Assembly (NCBI GenBank): GCA_003635265.1
Contig: PYIZ01000038.1
Span: 1-64,000 of the forward strand
Length of the DNA: 64,000 bases
Source: Candidatus Poribacteria bacterium
GTDB lineage: Bacteria; Poribacteria; WGA-4E; PCPOR2b
Direction: 5' to 3'
Shown here: piece by piece, positions 8,935 through 16,953 of the stretch
How the letters are laid out: each line of letters begins with the position of its first letter
Position numbering within the stretch: the first letter of the stretch is position 1
Translations under genes and position numbers: made by a program
Notes under the pieces: generated by a model
The model's input: only the letters and a program-made list of their open reading frames with translations
Databases searched by the model: none
What the model was told of the DNA's origin: nothing

Positions 8935-10695
8935 ATGCCGATACCAAACGTGAATAGAAACACCCTTACGATAGATACACCCCTTCCACCGCCAACTTGG
9001 GCACTTCTGGAAAGGGAACTTATCCGCGTCCAGACGCTCGCTTGTGAAGCATTCTTTGATCGCTACTTTGACGACCGCGGTTATCTGATCTGCATTCCAC
9101 GCTGGGGTGGGAACGACGGACCGGACGATGCCATCGAAAATCTCACAGGTTGGCCCATATTGCACGCGCTTGGTGCCTCGGATAGCATCTTGGAGATGTA
9201 TAAACTGGCGTGGGAGGGACACCTACTGCAATATACAGAAGCGAAAACGGTGGAGGTCCCTATCGCCCGCGAGGGGATGTATTATAAGGAGTTTTCCGTC
9301 ATGTTTGACTGGTTTCATCACGGCGAAGGGCTTGCGGTCTTTAACTTGCAGGGATTGTCGGATCCCTACGATCGCACCTTTCAGCGTCGGGTGAGGAGTT
9401 TCGCCGGTCTATACATGAACGAAGATCCGCAGGCTCCGAATTACGATCCGGAGCACAAGATTATTCGGAGTATGTTCAACGGTAGTCGAGGTCCTCTCCT
9501 ACGCAAAGCGACCGCTCTAGATTGGGCAGGAGATCCTATCGAAGTCGAGGGACGTTTTGACGCAAAACACGGCGAGCGCAATTTTGAGGAGATGTTAGCG
9601 CATTTCAAGGACTATACCGACATCGTCGGCGACCATCCACTGAATCTTGCTGCGACAACCCTCGCGATCAATGCCTACATGCTCACCGGTGAAGAAAAAT
9701 ACAAAGCGTGGCTCCTTGAGTATGTTGACGCTTGGGCGGAGCGGACAGCTGCCAACGGTGGCATTATCCCGTCTAACATCGGCCTGGACGGCACGATAGG
9801 AGGGGAGTGCAATGGCAAATGGTACGGCGGGTGCTACGGTTGGGGTTTCACCGTCGTCGTTCCACAAACGGGCGCATTGGCAGATCGCAACGCCCATGTG
9901 CGAGGGGTTGCCGGTTTCGGGAATGCCCTACTTGCTACTGGTGACCGGGGCTATGTCGATGTGTGGCGGAATATGATTGAAACGATCAATTCAAACCAGA
10001 AGACAATCGACGAGCAGGTGATGTATCCCAGTATGTATGGCGATGACGGTTGGTACAGCTACACGCCGCAGCCATACAATCAAGGCGCGCTGGATGTCTA
10101 CTACTGGTCAATGAACCGTGATCTCCTCAAGTGGCTGCCCACGGACGGCTGGATTGGATTCTTAGAAGGAGATAACCCGGACTATCCGACAGAGGCGTTC
10201 CGACGCGACTTTACTACGCTGCGCCGGAAAATGCAGGGGATGCATGAGGATACCACAACGCCGGATACGCGATTGTCGGACGATACTTTGGCTTTCAACC
10301 CTGCGGTGGGCAGCAGTTTAATCGAACTGATGCTCGGTGGTATCACACCGCGGTTCGGCGAACCCCTACACTGCCGTGTCCGCTATTTCGATCCCGCGAA
10401 CCGTCGCGCTGGGATACCGGAGGATGTCGCCTCACTCGTCGAGAAACTGACCGATGACGAAACGACACTCTCTCTTGTCAACATCAATCCCGTCGAAGAG
10501 CGAACGGTCATCGTTCAGGGCGGTGCCTATGCCGAACACCAGCTTGTCAGTGCCGCTGTCAATGACAAAACCGTGTCGATAGACAAATCCGCTCTTACCG
10601 TCCGTCTGGCTCCCGGAGCGGGGAGCCGTATCATTCTCAAGATGAAACGTTATGCAAATCAACCAACGCTCCTATTCCCTTGGGACAGGGATTAA
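8935..10695 (+). CDS. Large uncharacterised protein, possibly glycosidase-like (alpha/alpha toroid)
   Basis: 586 aa with no signal peptide. AAGGAG precedes the ATG. Many Trp, Tyr, Gly and acidic residues, and helical pairs such as the stretch from 220 to 400, resemble six-hairpin glycosidase-type folds. CNGKWYGGCYGWGF near 297-310 and PQPYNQGALDVYYWS near 385 could line a sugar-binding cleft. A beta-rich tail from about 470 (LVNINPVEERTV) resembles the accessory beta domain of such enzymes. This is inference from texture; I recognise no named family or catalytic motif. The enolase-superfamily gene downstream suggests carbohydrate catabolism. Confidence 0.7.
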   Translation: MPIPNVNRNTLTIDTPLPPPTWALLERELIRVQTLACEAFFDRYFDDRGYLICIPRWGGNDGPDDAIENLTGWPILHALGASDSILEMYKLAWEGHLLQYTEAKTVEVPIAREGMYYKEFSVMFDWFHHGEGLAVFNLQGLSDPYDRTFQRRVRSFAGLYMNEDPQAPNYDPEHKIIRSMFNGSRGPLLRKATALDWAGDPIEVEGRFDAKHGERNFEEMLAHFKDYTDIVGDHPLNLAATTLAINAYMLTGEEKYKAWLLEYVDAWAERTAANGGIIPSNIGLDGTIGGECNGKWYGGCYGWGFTVVVPQTGALADRNAHVRGVAGFGNALLATGDRGYVDVWRNMIETINSNQKTIDEQVMYPSMYGDDGWYSYTPQPYNQGALDVYYWSMNRDLLKWLPTDGWIGFLEGDNPDYPTEAFRRDFTTLRRKMQGMHEDTTTPDTRLSDDTLAFNPAVGSSLIELMLGGITPRFGEPLHCRVRYFDPANRRAGIPEDVASLVEKLTDDETTLSLVNINPVEERTVIVQGGAYAEHQLVSAAVNDKTVSIDKSALTVRLAPGAGSRIILKMKRYANQPTLLFPWDRD

Positions 10696-10734
10696 CCGCT
10701 TCCGTCCAGCGTCCAGCAATCAGAAAGCCTCAAA

Positions 10735-10793
10735 AATCGTAGGCGGGGCTCCCCGATAAATCGGGATCCAAAGCGACTTGCCCCGCCCTCAAC
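10735..10793. repeat. GGCGGGG / CCCCGCC intergenic hairpin repeat
   Basis: GGCGGGG near the left end pairs with CCCCGCC near the right. Inside lies CCCGATAAATCGGG, a smaller palindrome. Similar composite hairpins are at about 17399-17450 and 56578-56603. Confidence 0.55.
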
Positions 10794-10852
10794 GCCTTCA
10801 TTGTAATTGCACTCCGTTTTTTTCCATGAGCCGCATTAGAAAGGATAATCCA

Positions 10853-12136
10853 ATGAAAGTAACAGATATCGAACGCATTGTCGTTGATGTACCGTTTACC
10901 CCGCGACAGCAAAAGATTACCCGTACCAGTATTTCGTCGGTTTACAACTGGTCGGTTTTGGAACTGTGTAAGGTTACGACAGATACCGGACACGTCGGTT
11001 GGGGCGAGACTGTTATTCGCTACACTTACGGACGGGTGACTGATCAAACGGTGGCAAGGGTCCTCGGTCAACGACCAGCCGAACTGATGAACGACGATTC
11101 TCTCGGTGCCGGTTTGCAGATGGCACTCTTTGACCTCGTCGGTAAGATCCTTGAGGTACCGGTCTATGAACTGATCGGCATGAAGGTGCGGGATTGGACA
11201 CCGATCTCTTGGTGGTGCGTTGATTCCTCCCCCGAAGATTGGGCAGCCGAAGCACAAGACGCTGTGGCAAACGGTTACACCAGTCTCAAGAATAAGCCGC
11301 GCCCGTGGTGGGACATCGTCGCCCAAGTTGAGGCAGTCTCCGAGAGTGTGCCGCCGCATTTCAAGTTAGACCTCGACCCAAACGGTTCGCTCCAGAACGC
11401 GTCGGCTGCTATTCCGGTCATGAAGAAACTGGAGCAGTGCCATAACGTCGCCATGTTTGAAACGCCCATACCACAAGACGACATATTGGGCAACAAACAG
11501 ATCCGCCAATCGGTCAACCGACCGATCGCCATGCACTTCGGCAGTCCACCTTATATCACCAATATGCGTGAGCGGGTGTGCGATGGATACGTTATCGGCG
11601 GCGGAAAATCCGAGGTTGTACGGCAAGGTGCCTTGAGTGCTGAAGCACAGATGCCCTTCTGGCTGCAGCTGGTGGGCAACGGCCTAACAACGACGTGGGC
11701 TGCCCATTTGGGCGCGGTTCTGACGCATGCAACTTGGCCCACAATCAGTTGCATCAACATCTACAGCGAGCATCTCCTGAAAAAGCCGATTGAGGTTGTA
11801 GGCGGGTATCAGCAGGTTCCCAATGGACCTGGACTCGGTGTTGAAATGGACGAGGACGCTATCGAAAAATACCGGGTTTCTCAAGAGCGGTTGGACGGCT
11901 TTGAGAAACATGGCGAACCGATCCACCCAGATCCGGAGGTTATCAAGACGGTTGTCTATCCAGACGGTAGCTGCGTCCACATGGTCGACCAAGGGCTTGG
12001 TTACTTCAACGCCGGCAACGGTCCCGCTTATGTGGAGGGTGTACGCTTGGAGATCCGGGAAAATGATGGATCCAGTGAGTGGAGAGATCTGTTCTCTAGG
12101 GCGCAGAAGCAACCTGTGCGTGATCGCTGGAGATAA
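10853..12136 (+). CDS. Enolase-superfamily (mandelate racemase-like) protein with atypical metal site
   Basis: 427 aa from the ATG at 10853, which has GAAAGGA upstream; a longer in-frame start at 10778 lies in repeat DNA and is rejected. The N-terminal capping domain (about 1-125) and the barrel are recognisable. Lys146 and Lys148 match the KxK catalytic motif. Asp173/Asp175 and Glu203 fit the first two metal ligands. At the third ligand, where Glu or Asp is expected, the sequence is IAMHFGSPP with His228. The C-terminus carries about 60 extra residues. It may be a divergent dehydratase or racemase, or a non-catalytic relative. Confidence 0.8.
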   Translation: MKVTDIERIVVDVPFTPRQQKITRTSISSVYNWSVLELCKVTTDTGHVGWGETVIRYTYGRVTDQTVARVLGQRPAELMNDDSLGAGLQMALFDLVGKILEVPVYELIGMKVRDWTPISWWCVDSSPEDWAAEAQDAVANGYTSLKNKPRPWWDIVAQVEAVSESVPPHFKLDLDPNGSLQNASAAIPVMKKLEQCHNVAMFETPIPQDDILGNKQIRQSVNRPIAMHFGSPPYITNMRERVCDGYVIGGGKSEVVRQGALSAEAQMPFWLQLVGNGLTTTWAAHLGAVLTHATWPTISCINIYSEHLLKKPIEVVGGYQQVPNGPGLGVEMDEDAIEKYRVSQERLDGFEKHGEPIHPDPEVIKTVVYPDGSCVHMVDQGLGYFNAGNGPAYVEGVRLEIRENDGSSEWRDLFSRAQKQPVRDRWR

Positions 12137-12182
12137 TTCAAGCGAGACAGCACATTTTCCTAACCACCTAAGGAGATTTGCT

Positions 12183-12578
12183 ATGTCATCGGTAGCTGAA
12201 CGGATAGACGATCCTTTACTTTGTGTGGTACATATCGGGCAGGGAGAGAGAATTACCGGATTGTTGGGGGAATTGCTCAACCCGGTCAATTCGGAGAGCT
12301 TTCACGAATATCGTTTGCCCGCAAACTCGGATGTCGAACTTCACTACCACGATTACGATGAATATTGGCTATTCACGGCGGGTACTCCCAAGGTGACGTT
12401 GCGGCTACCGACGGGGATCATGAAGACAGTGCAACTTGAGCCGGGGGATATGGTGGCGTGTGTGCGGGGTGTGGAGCATACGCTGTGGGCGGATCACGAA
12501 CTGGTCTATTTCCAGTTTTCCAGTGTCCTTGAAGGTAGCGAGCGGCGTGGGCATCTGATTCGATCTGATTCCGCGTAG
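12183..12578 (+). CDS. Cupin-domain protein
   Basis: 131 aa from the ATG at 12183, eight bases after AAGGAG; the open frame extends upstream but overlaps the previous gene. A single beta-barrel cupin is seen: VELHYHDYDEYW supplies the first metal-binding set (two His and a Glu), and GDMVACVRGVEHTLW the second His. Small cupins bind a metal and act as isomerases, epimerases or sugar sensors. It follows the enolase-like gene at 46 bases and is probably in its operon. Confidence 0.82.
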   Translation: MSSVAERIDDPLLCVVHIGQGERITGLLGELLNPVNSESFHEYRLPANSDVELHYHDYDEYWLFTAGTPKVTLRLPTGIMKTVQLEPGDMVACVRGVEHTLWADHELVYFQFSSVLEGSERRGHLIRSDSA

Positions 12579-12601
12579 GAGGCCTGTTGAGTAATCAGCA
12601 G

Positions 12602-12811
12602 TTAGCGGAGGGAATTGATCCCTGTCAGAGGGTTTCTGTCCACAAACTGCGGGGGCTGTCTCTCAATGAAGGGTTCGATTGACCGATCTTCAATGACTTG
12701 GCTACCTTTGGGTTCAAAGCGGAAGTCCAAGCGTGAAAGTCCCAGATCAGATAGTGCCGCTGTTACAGCACCCTGTTTCCCCTTGGGAACATAGAACAGA
12801 AAGGCAGTCAT
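12602..12811 (-). pseudogene. C-terminal remnant of a GHMP (heptose-type) kinase
   Basis: The reverse strand reads TAFLFYVPKGKQ, then RLDFRFEPKGSQVI, up to a stop at 12602. From memory this matches the last ~60 residues of D-glycero-D-manno-heptose-7-phosphate-kinase-like GHMP kinases (FLLFxxPPEKQ ... FxFExxGSKVI). The GGG loop and everything N-terminal are gone: beyond 12811 the DNA switches to the 5' end of a nucleotidyltransferase remnant on the other strand. Both are pieces of a lost sugar-nucleotide pathway. The frame stays open to 12997, but that extension is the shadow of the plus-strand remnant. Confidence 0.6.
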
Positions 12812-12833
12812 GTCCTCCAAGAAAGGAATCTCA

Positions 12834-13025
12834 ATGAAAGTCATTATCCCTACCGCAGGCAGTGGGACGCGGGTTGTCAACGCAATTATCAAAGACGCGA
12901 TTATCCACCCGAATGCGGAAGTACAAGATGTCCTCATCCATCGATCAGTCATTGGTCCCGATGCACGGATATATGGGAGTTTCCATAAGCTCAACATTGG
13001 TAGTTCAGCACAGATTGATTTCTAG
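12834..13025 (+). pseudogene. Sugar-phosphate nucleotidyltransferase with its middle deleted in frame
   Basis: 63 codons after a good GAAAGGA site. Residues 1-13 (MKVIIPTAGSGTR) are the exact start of a glucose-1-phosphate thymidylyltransferase/NDP-sugar pyrophosphorylase, including the nucleotide-binding GSGTR. From residue 15 the sequence jumps to the C-terminal left-handed beta-helix (AIIKDAIIHPNAEV, SVIGPDARI, FHKLNIGSSAQID). About 250-300 residues holding the catalytic domain are missing, yet the frame is kept. It cannot be a working enzyme. With the adjacent kinase remnant it marks a deletion-scarred locus. Confidence 0.75.
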
Positions 13026-13049
13026 CCACCTACAGACAGGAGAAAATTT

Positions 13050-14012
13050 TTGAATTCCGTAACGTTTCAAGGCGTTTTGGCTGCGCGCCGCGTAGTCTAT
13101 CAGTACCTGAAACCGACGGCGTTAATCCACTATCCAGAGCTGTCAGAGCTATTCGGCTTTCAGGCTCACATCAAGCACGAAAACCATCAACCAACAGGAA
13201 GTTTTAAGGTTCGTGGCGGATTGAATTTTATGAGCCAACTTCCGGCTGATCAGCGGGATCGCGGCGTGATAACCGCAACGCGGGGAAATCACGGTGGATC
13301 AATCGCGTATGCAGCAAAACAGTTCGGTGTTCATGCCACGATTGTTGTCCCGCACGGCAACAATCCGGAGAAGAACAGCGCGATGCGTGCCTTCGGTGCA
13401 GAGTTAATTGAACACGGCGTCGATTTTGATGAATCGCGAGAATTATGCGAAAAGCTGCAAGCCGAACGCGGATTCTATTATGTCCACCCAGCCAATGAAC
13501 CGCCGCTGCTCCACGGGGTCGGGACCTATTCCCTTGAAATTTTTGAAGAGCTGCCGGAGGTGGATACGATCATCGTGCCTATCGGAGCGGGGAGCGGTGC
13601 GTGTGGGGCGATCACGGTGGCACAAGCGATTAATCCAAACGTAAAGGTCATCGGTGTGCAGGCGGAAAACGCCCCGTCGGTTTACCGCTCATTAAAGGCA
13701 GGACGCAAGATTGAAACGGACTCAGCAGATACGGTTGCCGACGGTTTGGCGACCCGCGTGACATTCGATCTACCGTTGTCGATTCTTAAAGATGGGATCA
13801 GCCAGATTTTACTGGTGAGTGAGGAGGAGATTCGAGAGGCGATTCGGAGGGCGTTACGGTATACACATAATCTTATAGAAGGTGCTGCTGCGGCACCGAT
13901 TGCCGCTGCCTGCAAGCTGAAGGCGGAACTCGCAGATCAAAACGTCGTGCTGATTATGAGCGGTGCGAACCTAGATACCGAAACTCTTAGATGGGTATTG
14001 GGAAAGGAATAG
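13050..14012 (+). CDS. PLP-dependent threonine dehydratase-like enzyme
   Basis: 320 aa from a TTG start that follows CAGGAG with an eight-base gap. It is a fold-type II PLP enzyme: Lys53 in GSFKVRGG forms the Schiff base, TRGNHGGSIA near 78-86 binds substrate, and GAGSGAC at 179-185 holds the PLP phosphate. No regulatory ACT domain follows, so it matches short catabolic threonine/serine dehydratases or serine racemases. Expected reaction: deamination of Thr to 2-oxobutyrate or Ser to pyruvate. It starts 24 bases after the nucleotidyltransferase remnant. Confidence 0.85.
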   Translation: MNSVTFQGVLAARRVVYQYLKPTALIHYPELSELFGFQAHIKHENHQPTGSFKVRGGLNFMSQLPADQRDRGVITATRGNHGGSIAYAAKQFGVHATIVVPHGNNPEKNSAMRAFGAELIEHGVDFDESRELCEKLQAERGFYYVHPANEPPLLHGVGTYSLEIFEELPEVDTIIVPIGAGSGACGAITVAQAINPNVKVIGVQAENAPSVYRSLKAGRKIETDSADTVADGLATRVTFDLPLSILKDGISQILLVSEEEIREAIRRALRYTHNLIEGAAAAPIAAACKLKAELADQNVVLIMSGANLDTETLRWVLGKE

Positions 14013-14020
14013 CGATTAAA

Positions 14021-14093
14021 GAATAGTTCAATGTACTAATAAACCCATTTGGTTCACTAGTTCATTAGTGCATTGGTTCATTTTTCACGTTTC
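14021..14093. repeat. Intergenic TTCATTAGT / TTTCACGTTTCA repeat cluster
   Basis: The gap between the converging dehydratase and membrane-protein genes contains GGTTCACTAGTTCATTAGTGCATTGG and a TTCACGTTTCA word, the same words as in other gaps. There is no T-tract terminator. Confidence 0.6.
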
Positions 14094-14594
14094 AGAACTC
14101 TGTTTGATGGAGATAGCCAACTTCTCTACCTCTTCAAATTTTGGGCGATACAGAAAGAGACCAACAAGCGAAATCGCAAGGAATATCAAGAATGGGGTCA
14201 ATTTGCCCTCCATGAAGAAGATTGTTAGCCCGAAAGCCGCAATGCTTTCTGCTATAGCAAGCGAAACAACCACGGCGGGCTTATATCTGGCGATGTATGG
14301 TGAAATCTGTCCCGGCGTGTTGCTCGTTTCTTCGGGGAGCGGTTTGGCAGACGCCCTGTGCAACATATATTTCCGTATAAAATAAGCCAAGATGAGTCCA
14401 ACGACTGACACACCATATAGAATTTGTGTTATCTGTCTAATATTACGTGGATGGTGCACCTGTTCGACGTTTCCGCCAAGCAGAAAAGCAAATATCAGCG
14501 CCAAAACGAGGGTCAGGAACATCGCGATCCAAACAGTCCAGACCTTGAACATTCCTGCCTTTAACTGTCTTACTTCCCTTGTCGGGTCTAACAT
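14085..14594 (-). CDS. Small integral membrane protein, unknown function
   Basis: 169 aa with four hydrophobic segments (about 18-42, 58-80, 101-122, 127-145) and a short basic N-terminus. GGGGAGGACT directly precedes the ATG. No enzymatic motif is visible and I do not recognise a family. It is transcribed toward the dehydratase gene. Upstream on the same strand lies the IPT/TIG protein, ending 72 bases away, so joint transcription is possible. Confidence 0.7.
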   Translation of the reverse strand: MLDPTREVRQLKAGMFKVWTVWIAMFLTLVLALIFAFLLGGNVEQVHHPRNIRQITQILYGVSVVGLILAYFIRKYMLHRASAKPLPEETSNTPGQISPYIARYKPAVVVSLAIAESIAAFGLTIFFMEGKLTPFLIFLAISLVGLFLYRPKFEEVEKLAISIKQSSET

Positions 14595-14666
14595 AGTCCT
14601 CCCCTTCAGTAAATGTCCTGCCGAGATAGCGCTTTATTTTAATGCGAGCCCGTTAAGCTCACTCGT

Positions 14667-15710
14667 TTATTCCTGGCTGAAGTGATTGGCAACAACAACC
14701 AGATCGAAAATGTTGACAACCCCATTGTCATCAACATCCCCCTCCAGTCCTGTGCCAGTTTCTCCAAACTGGCTAGCGACGCGAACCAAATCGAGGATAT
14801 TGACGATTCCATCTCCAGTTACATCATAGCGCAAGGGTGTATATGTGAAACCACCCGCGACTGTTACCGATTTGCCGTCAGGATTAGTGACGACAATATT
14901 GGCACTGCCAGCAACCCCCGCTGGCGCTTCGACTTCTAACTCGGTTGGTGAAACAAAAATCACATTTGATGCGGCATTCCCGCCAATTGTAACCGTTGCT
15001 CCGTCCTGAAAGTTTGCCCCGATTATCTTAACCGTTGTTCCGCCGGTCACAACATCGTTGCTCGGTTCAACACGGGTGAGCGTTGGTGCCGGTGGCTCAA
15101 TATATGTGAAGCCTCCTGCAAGTGTATCTGATTTACCATCAGGATTAGTCACAACGACATTGACACTGCCCGCAGCACCCGCTGGTACTTCAACTGTCAA
15201 CTCAGTTGACGAAACAAAAATCACATTTGATGCAGCCCGCCCACCAATTGTAACCGTTGTTCCGTCCTGAAAGTTTGCCCCGATTATCTTAACCGTTGTT
15301 CCGCCGGTCACAACATCGTTGCTCGGTTCAACACGGGTGAGCGTTGGCGGCGGCTCGATATATGTGAAGCCTCCTGTAAGTGTACCAGATTTACCATCAG
15401 GATTAGTCACAACGACATTGACACTGCCCGCAGCGCCCGCTGGTACTTCGACTGTCAATTCAGTTGGTGAAACAAAAATCACATTTGATGCAGCCCGCCC
15501 GTCAATTGTGACGGTTGCGCCATCCTGAAAATTTTCTCCGATTATCCGAACGTTTGCTCCCCCGCTCACCATGTCGTTGTTTGGCTCAACGCGAGTGAGG
15601 GTTGGCTCAACCGATTGTGCTGCCGTTGGATTCGCATCGCTATCTATCGGCACAGCAAACCACAATCCGATAAGCACTAAGTGGAAAAGATTGATTGAGT
15701 ATTTTATCAA
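14667..15710 (-). CDS. Secreted IPT/TIG-repeat protein with dockerin-like C-terminus
   Basis: 347 aa from a TTG start six bases after AGGAGG. A signal peptide covers about residues 1-27. Three IPT/TIG beta-sandwich repeats of ~85 aa follow, each with LTRVEPxND, NFQDGxTVTIxG, VTNPDGKS and GGFTY. The tail has two dockerin-type calcium loops (DVTGDGIVNILDLVRVA and DVDDNGVVNIFDLVVVA). Such proteins are secreted and bind partners or surfaces; no catalytic domain is present. The repeats are almost identical in DNA, a sign of recent internal duplication. Confidence 0.85.
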   Translation of the reverse strand: MIKYSINLFHLVLIGLWFAVPIDSDANPTAAQSVEPTLTRVEPNNDMVSGGANVRIIGENFQDGATVTIDGRAASNVIFVSPTELTVEVPAGAAGSVNVVVTNPDGKSGTLTGGFTYIEPPPTLTRVEPSNDVVTGGTTVKIIGANFQDGTTVTIGGRAASNVIFVSSTELTVEVPAGAAGSVNVVVTNPDGKSDTLAGGFTYIEPPAPTLTRVEPSNDVVTGGTTVKIIGANFQDGATVTIGGNAASNVIFVSPTELEVEAPAGVAGSANIVVTNPDGKSVTVAGGFTYTPLRYDVTGDGIVNILDLVRVASQFGETGTGLEGDVDDNGVVNIFDLVVVANHFSQE

Positions 15711-15752
15711 ATTCAGCCTCCTGATAACTGAGAATCAACTTCATGTTCGCCT

Positions 15753-16583
15753 TTATGAACCATCTCTGGCAGCCTTCATTAACTCGGAAAGTCGTTCAGC
15801 AAATCTGAGCGCACTGTTGTCTTCAGGTTGATAGTCAATCACTTTCCGTGCGTTCACGATGCTCCAGAAACTGTGCGAATTGTCGCTGATTCCGTAGACG
15901 ATCTGAAACGGAATCCCATTTTCATCTTCGATGTCTGCGGTCTCAATGCTTTTGATGAACAGTTGCGTCTGATCCTTTGCGCTCAAATAGGCACCAAGTT
16001 CCCGATGGATATACTTCAAGTCCTTTGGATCAGCGGCATCAAGAATCGTTTCGCGAGGCGCACCAATACGGACCTGCACGTTTTCCAGTTTTATCCCATC
16101 AACGTGCCCCGTCGCAAACACAAAGCCGAGATGTTCATAGGTTTCTTTCGCCCAACCGTAGAAGTTGTCTGATAAAGGACGCATATCGGGTGTCACCACA
16201 TCCCACTTATCTCCCCAGATCAGGTTCTCATAGTAGTCCGCCGCATGATTGGAACTACAGACGACCGCCCGAGGCACCCCCTCTTCAAGACAGGTCTGGT
16301 AGAGATTGTACGCCATCTGGACGTTGGTTAATTCGTTCTCAAAACTGCCGCCCTTAAAGGCACAATGAACGACTGCATCAACGCCTTCGAAATAGGCGCG
16401 GTATTTGTCCCGGTCCGGATCGGTCAAGTCCGCGATCTGAATCCCATCGACTGTCTCGCCCGCTCGATTCGTCGTCTTGACATCAAGCAGCACCAGCTCA
16501 TACCGTTCACGAAAGGTAGGTAAACTCCTGCTTGCGATATATCCTGACGCTCCTGTAATAAGGATTTTTCTTTTGTCAGCCAT
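15753..16583 (-). CDS. NAD-dependent epimerase/dehydratase (extended SDR)
   Basis: 276 aa from the ATG at 16583, which follows AAGGAGGGAGG; an upstream in-frame start at 16631 overlaps the tRNA promoter region and is less likely. The NAD-binding loop is GASGYIA at 11-17 and the catalytic pair is Tyr142/Lys146 (YGWAK). It should epimerise, dehydrate or reduce a sugar or uronate; the family includes uronate dehydrogenases, which fits the sugar-acid genes elsewhere. It is divergent from the tRNA operon. Confidence 0.85.
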   Translation of the reverse strand: MADKRKILITGASGYIASRSLPTFRERYELVLLDVKTTNRAGETVDGIQIADLTDPDRDKYRAYFEGVDAVVHCAFKGGSFENELTNVQMAYNLYQTCLEEGVPRAVVCSSNHAADYYENLIWGDKWDVVTPDMRPLSDNFYGWAKETYEHLGFVFATGHVDGIKLENVQVRIGAPRETILDAADPKDLKYIHRELGAYLSAKDQTQLFIKSIETADIEDENGIPFQIVYGISDNSHSFWSIVNARKVIDYQPEDNSALRFAERLSELMKAARDGS

Positions 16584-16664
16584 GTAGCGCCTCCCTCCTT
16601 GATATGCTGAGAATAATAGCATAGCTAGCACTATCCGTCAAACAAAAAAGTCCATACAAAATCC

Positions 16665-16693
16665 TTGACAGACACATAATATCCTGTTATAAT
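16665..16693 (+). promoter_or_regulatory. Sigma70-type promoter of the tRNA operon
   Basis: TTGACA at 16665-16670 and TATAAT at 16688-16693 are both perfect consensus, with a 17-base spacer. The tRNA-Gln gene begins 15 bases after the -10 box. Confidence 0.9.
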
Positions 16694-16707
16694 TTTATCA
16701 TTGGTTT

Positions 16708-16781
16708 TGCCGGGTCGTCTAATGGTAGGACGCATGGTTCTGGCCCATGTTACGAGGGTTCGAGTCCTTCCCCGGCAGCCA
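16708..16781 (+). tRNA. tRNA-Gln (anticodon CTG), CCA encoded
   Basis: The acceptor stem TGCCGGG/CCCGGCA, the D-arm, the anticodon stem CATGG/CCATG with loop TTCTGGC (anticodon CTG) and the T-arm GAGGG-TTCGAGT-CCTTC all fold. The discriminator G is followed by a genomic CCA. It reads CAG codons. It is first of two tRNA genes, six bases before tRNA-Glu. Confidence 0.95.
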
Positions 16782-16787
16782 CCTAAT

Positions 16788-16859
16788 GGCGCTATCGTCT
16801 AGGGGTTAGGACGGGTGGTTCTCAGCCATCAAACCGGGGTTCGATTCCCCGTAGCGCTA
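16788..16859 (+). tRNA. tRNA-Glu (anticodon CTC), CCA not encoded
   Basis: The acceptor stem GGCGCTA/TAGCGCT has a G-T pair at the end. The anticodon stem GGTGG/CCATC encloses TTCTCAG (anticodon CTC). The T-arm CGGGG-TTCGATT-CCCCG is regular. Discriminator A at 16859; no CCA follows, unlike the neighbouring tRNA-Gln. A degenerate look-alike of its 3' half lies near 32007-32034. Confidence 0.95.
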
Positions 16860-16895
16860 TAATCAGAAACCAAGTTTGAATTGCAGTGAATTTCT

Positions 16896-16953
16896 AAAGC
16901 CGCCGTCGGATGGACTGTGATCTCCTGGATCAATCCACTGACCGCGGCTTTTT
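16896..16953 (+). terminator. Rho-independent terminator of the tRNA operon
   Basis: AAAGCCGC at 16896-16903 pairs with GCGGCTTT at 16944-16951. The stem continues inward (GTC/GAC, TGGA/TCCA). A run of five T's ends the structure, 36 bases after tRNA-Glu. The remaining gap to 17564 holds one GC-rich repeat and no gene I can support. Confidence 0.85.

Noticed and set aside
10730..11359. 209-codon open frame on the minus strand
   Set aside because: It lies opposite the enolase-superfamily gene and starts inside it; translation shows no domain.
11684..12289. 201-codon open frame on the minus strand
   Set aside because: It spans the end of the enolase-superfamily gene and the start of the cupin gene in reverse; no ribosome binding site or motif.
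14941..15571. Regularly spaced repeats that could suggest a CRISPR array
   Set aside because: The units are ~260 bases, in frame, and encode IPT/TIG domains. No CRISPR array with short repeats and unique spacers was seen anywhere in the window.
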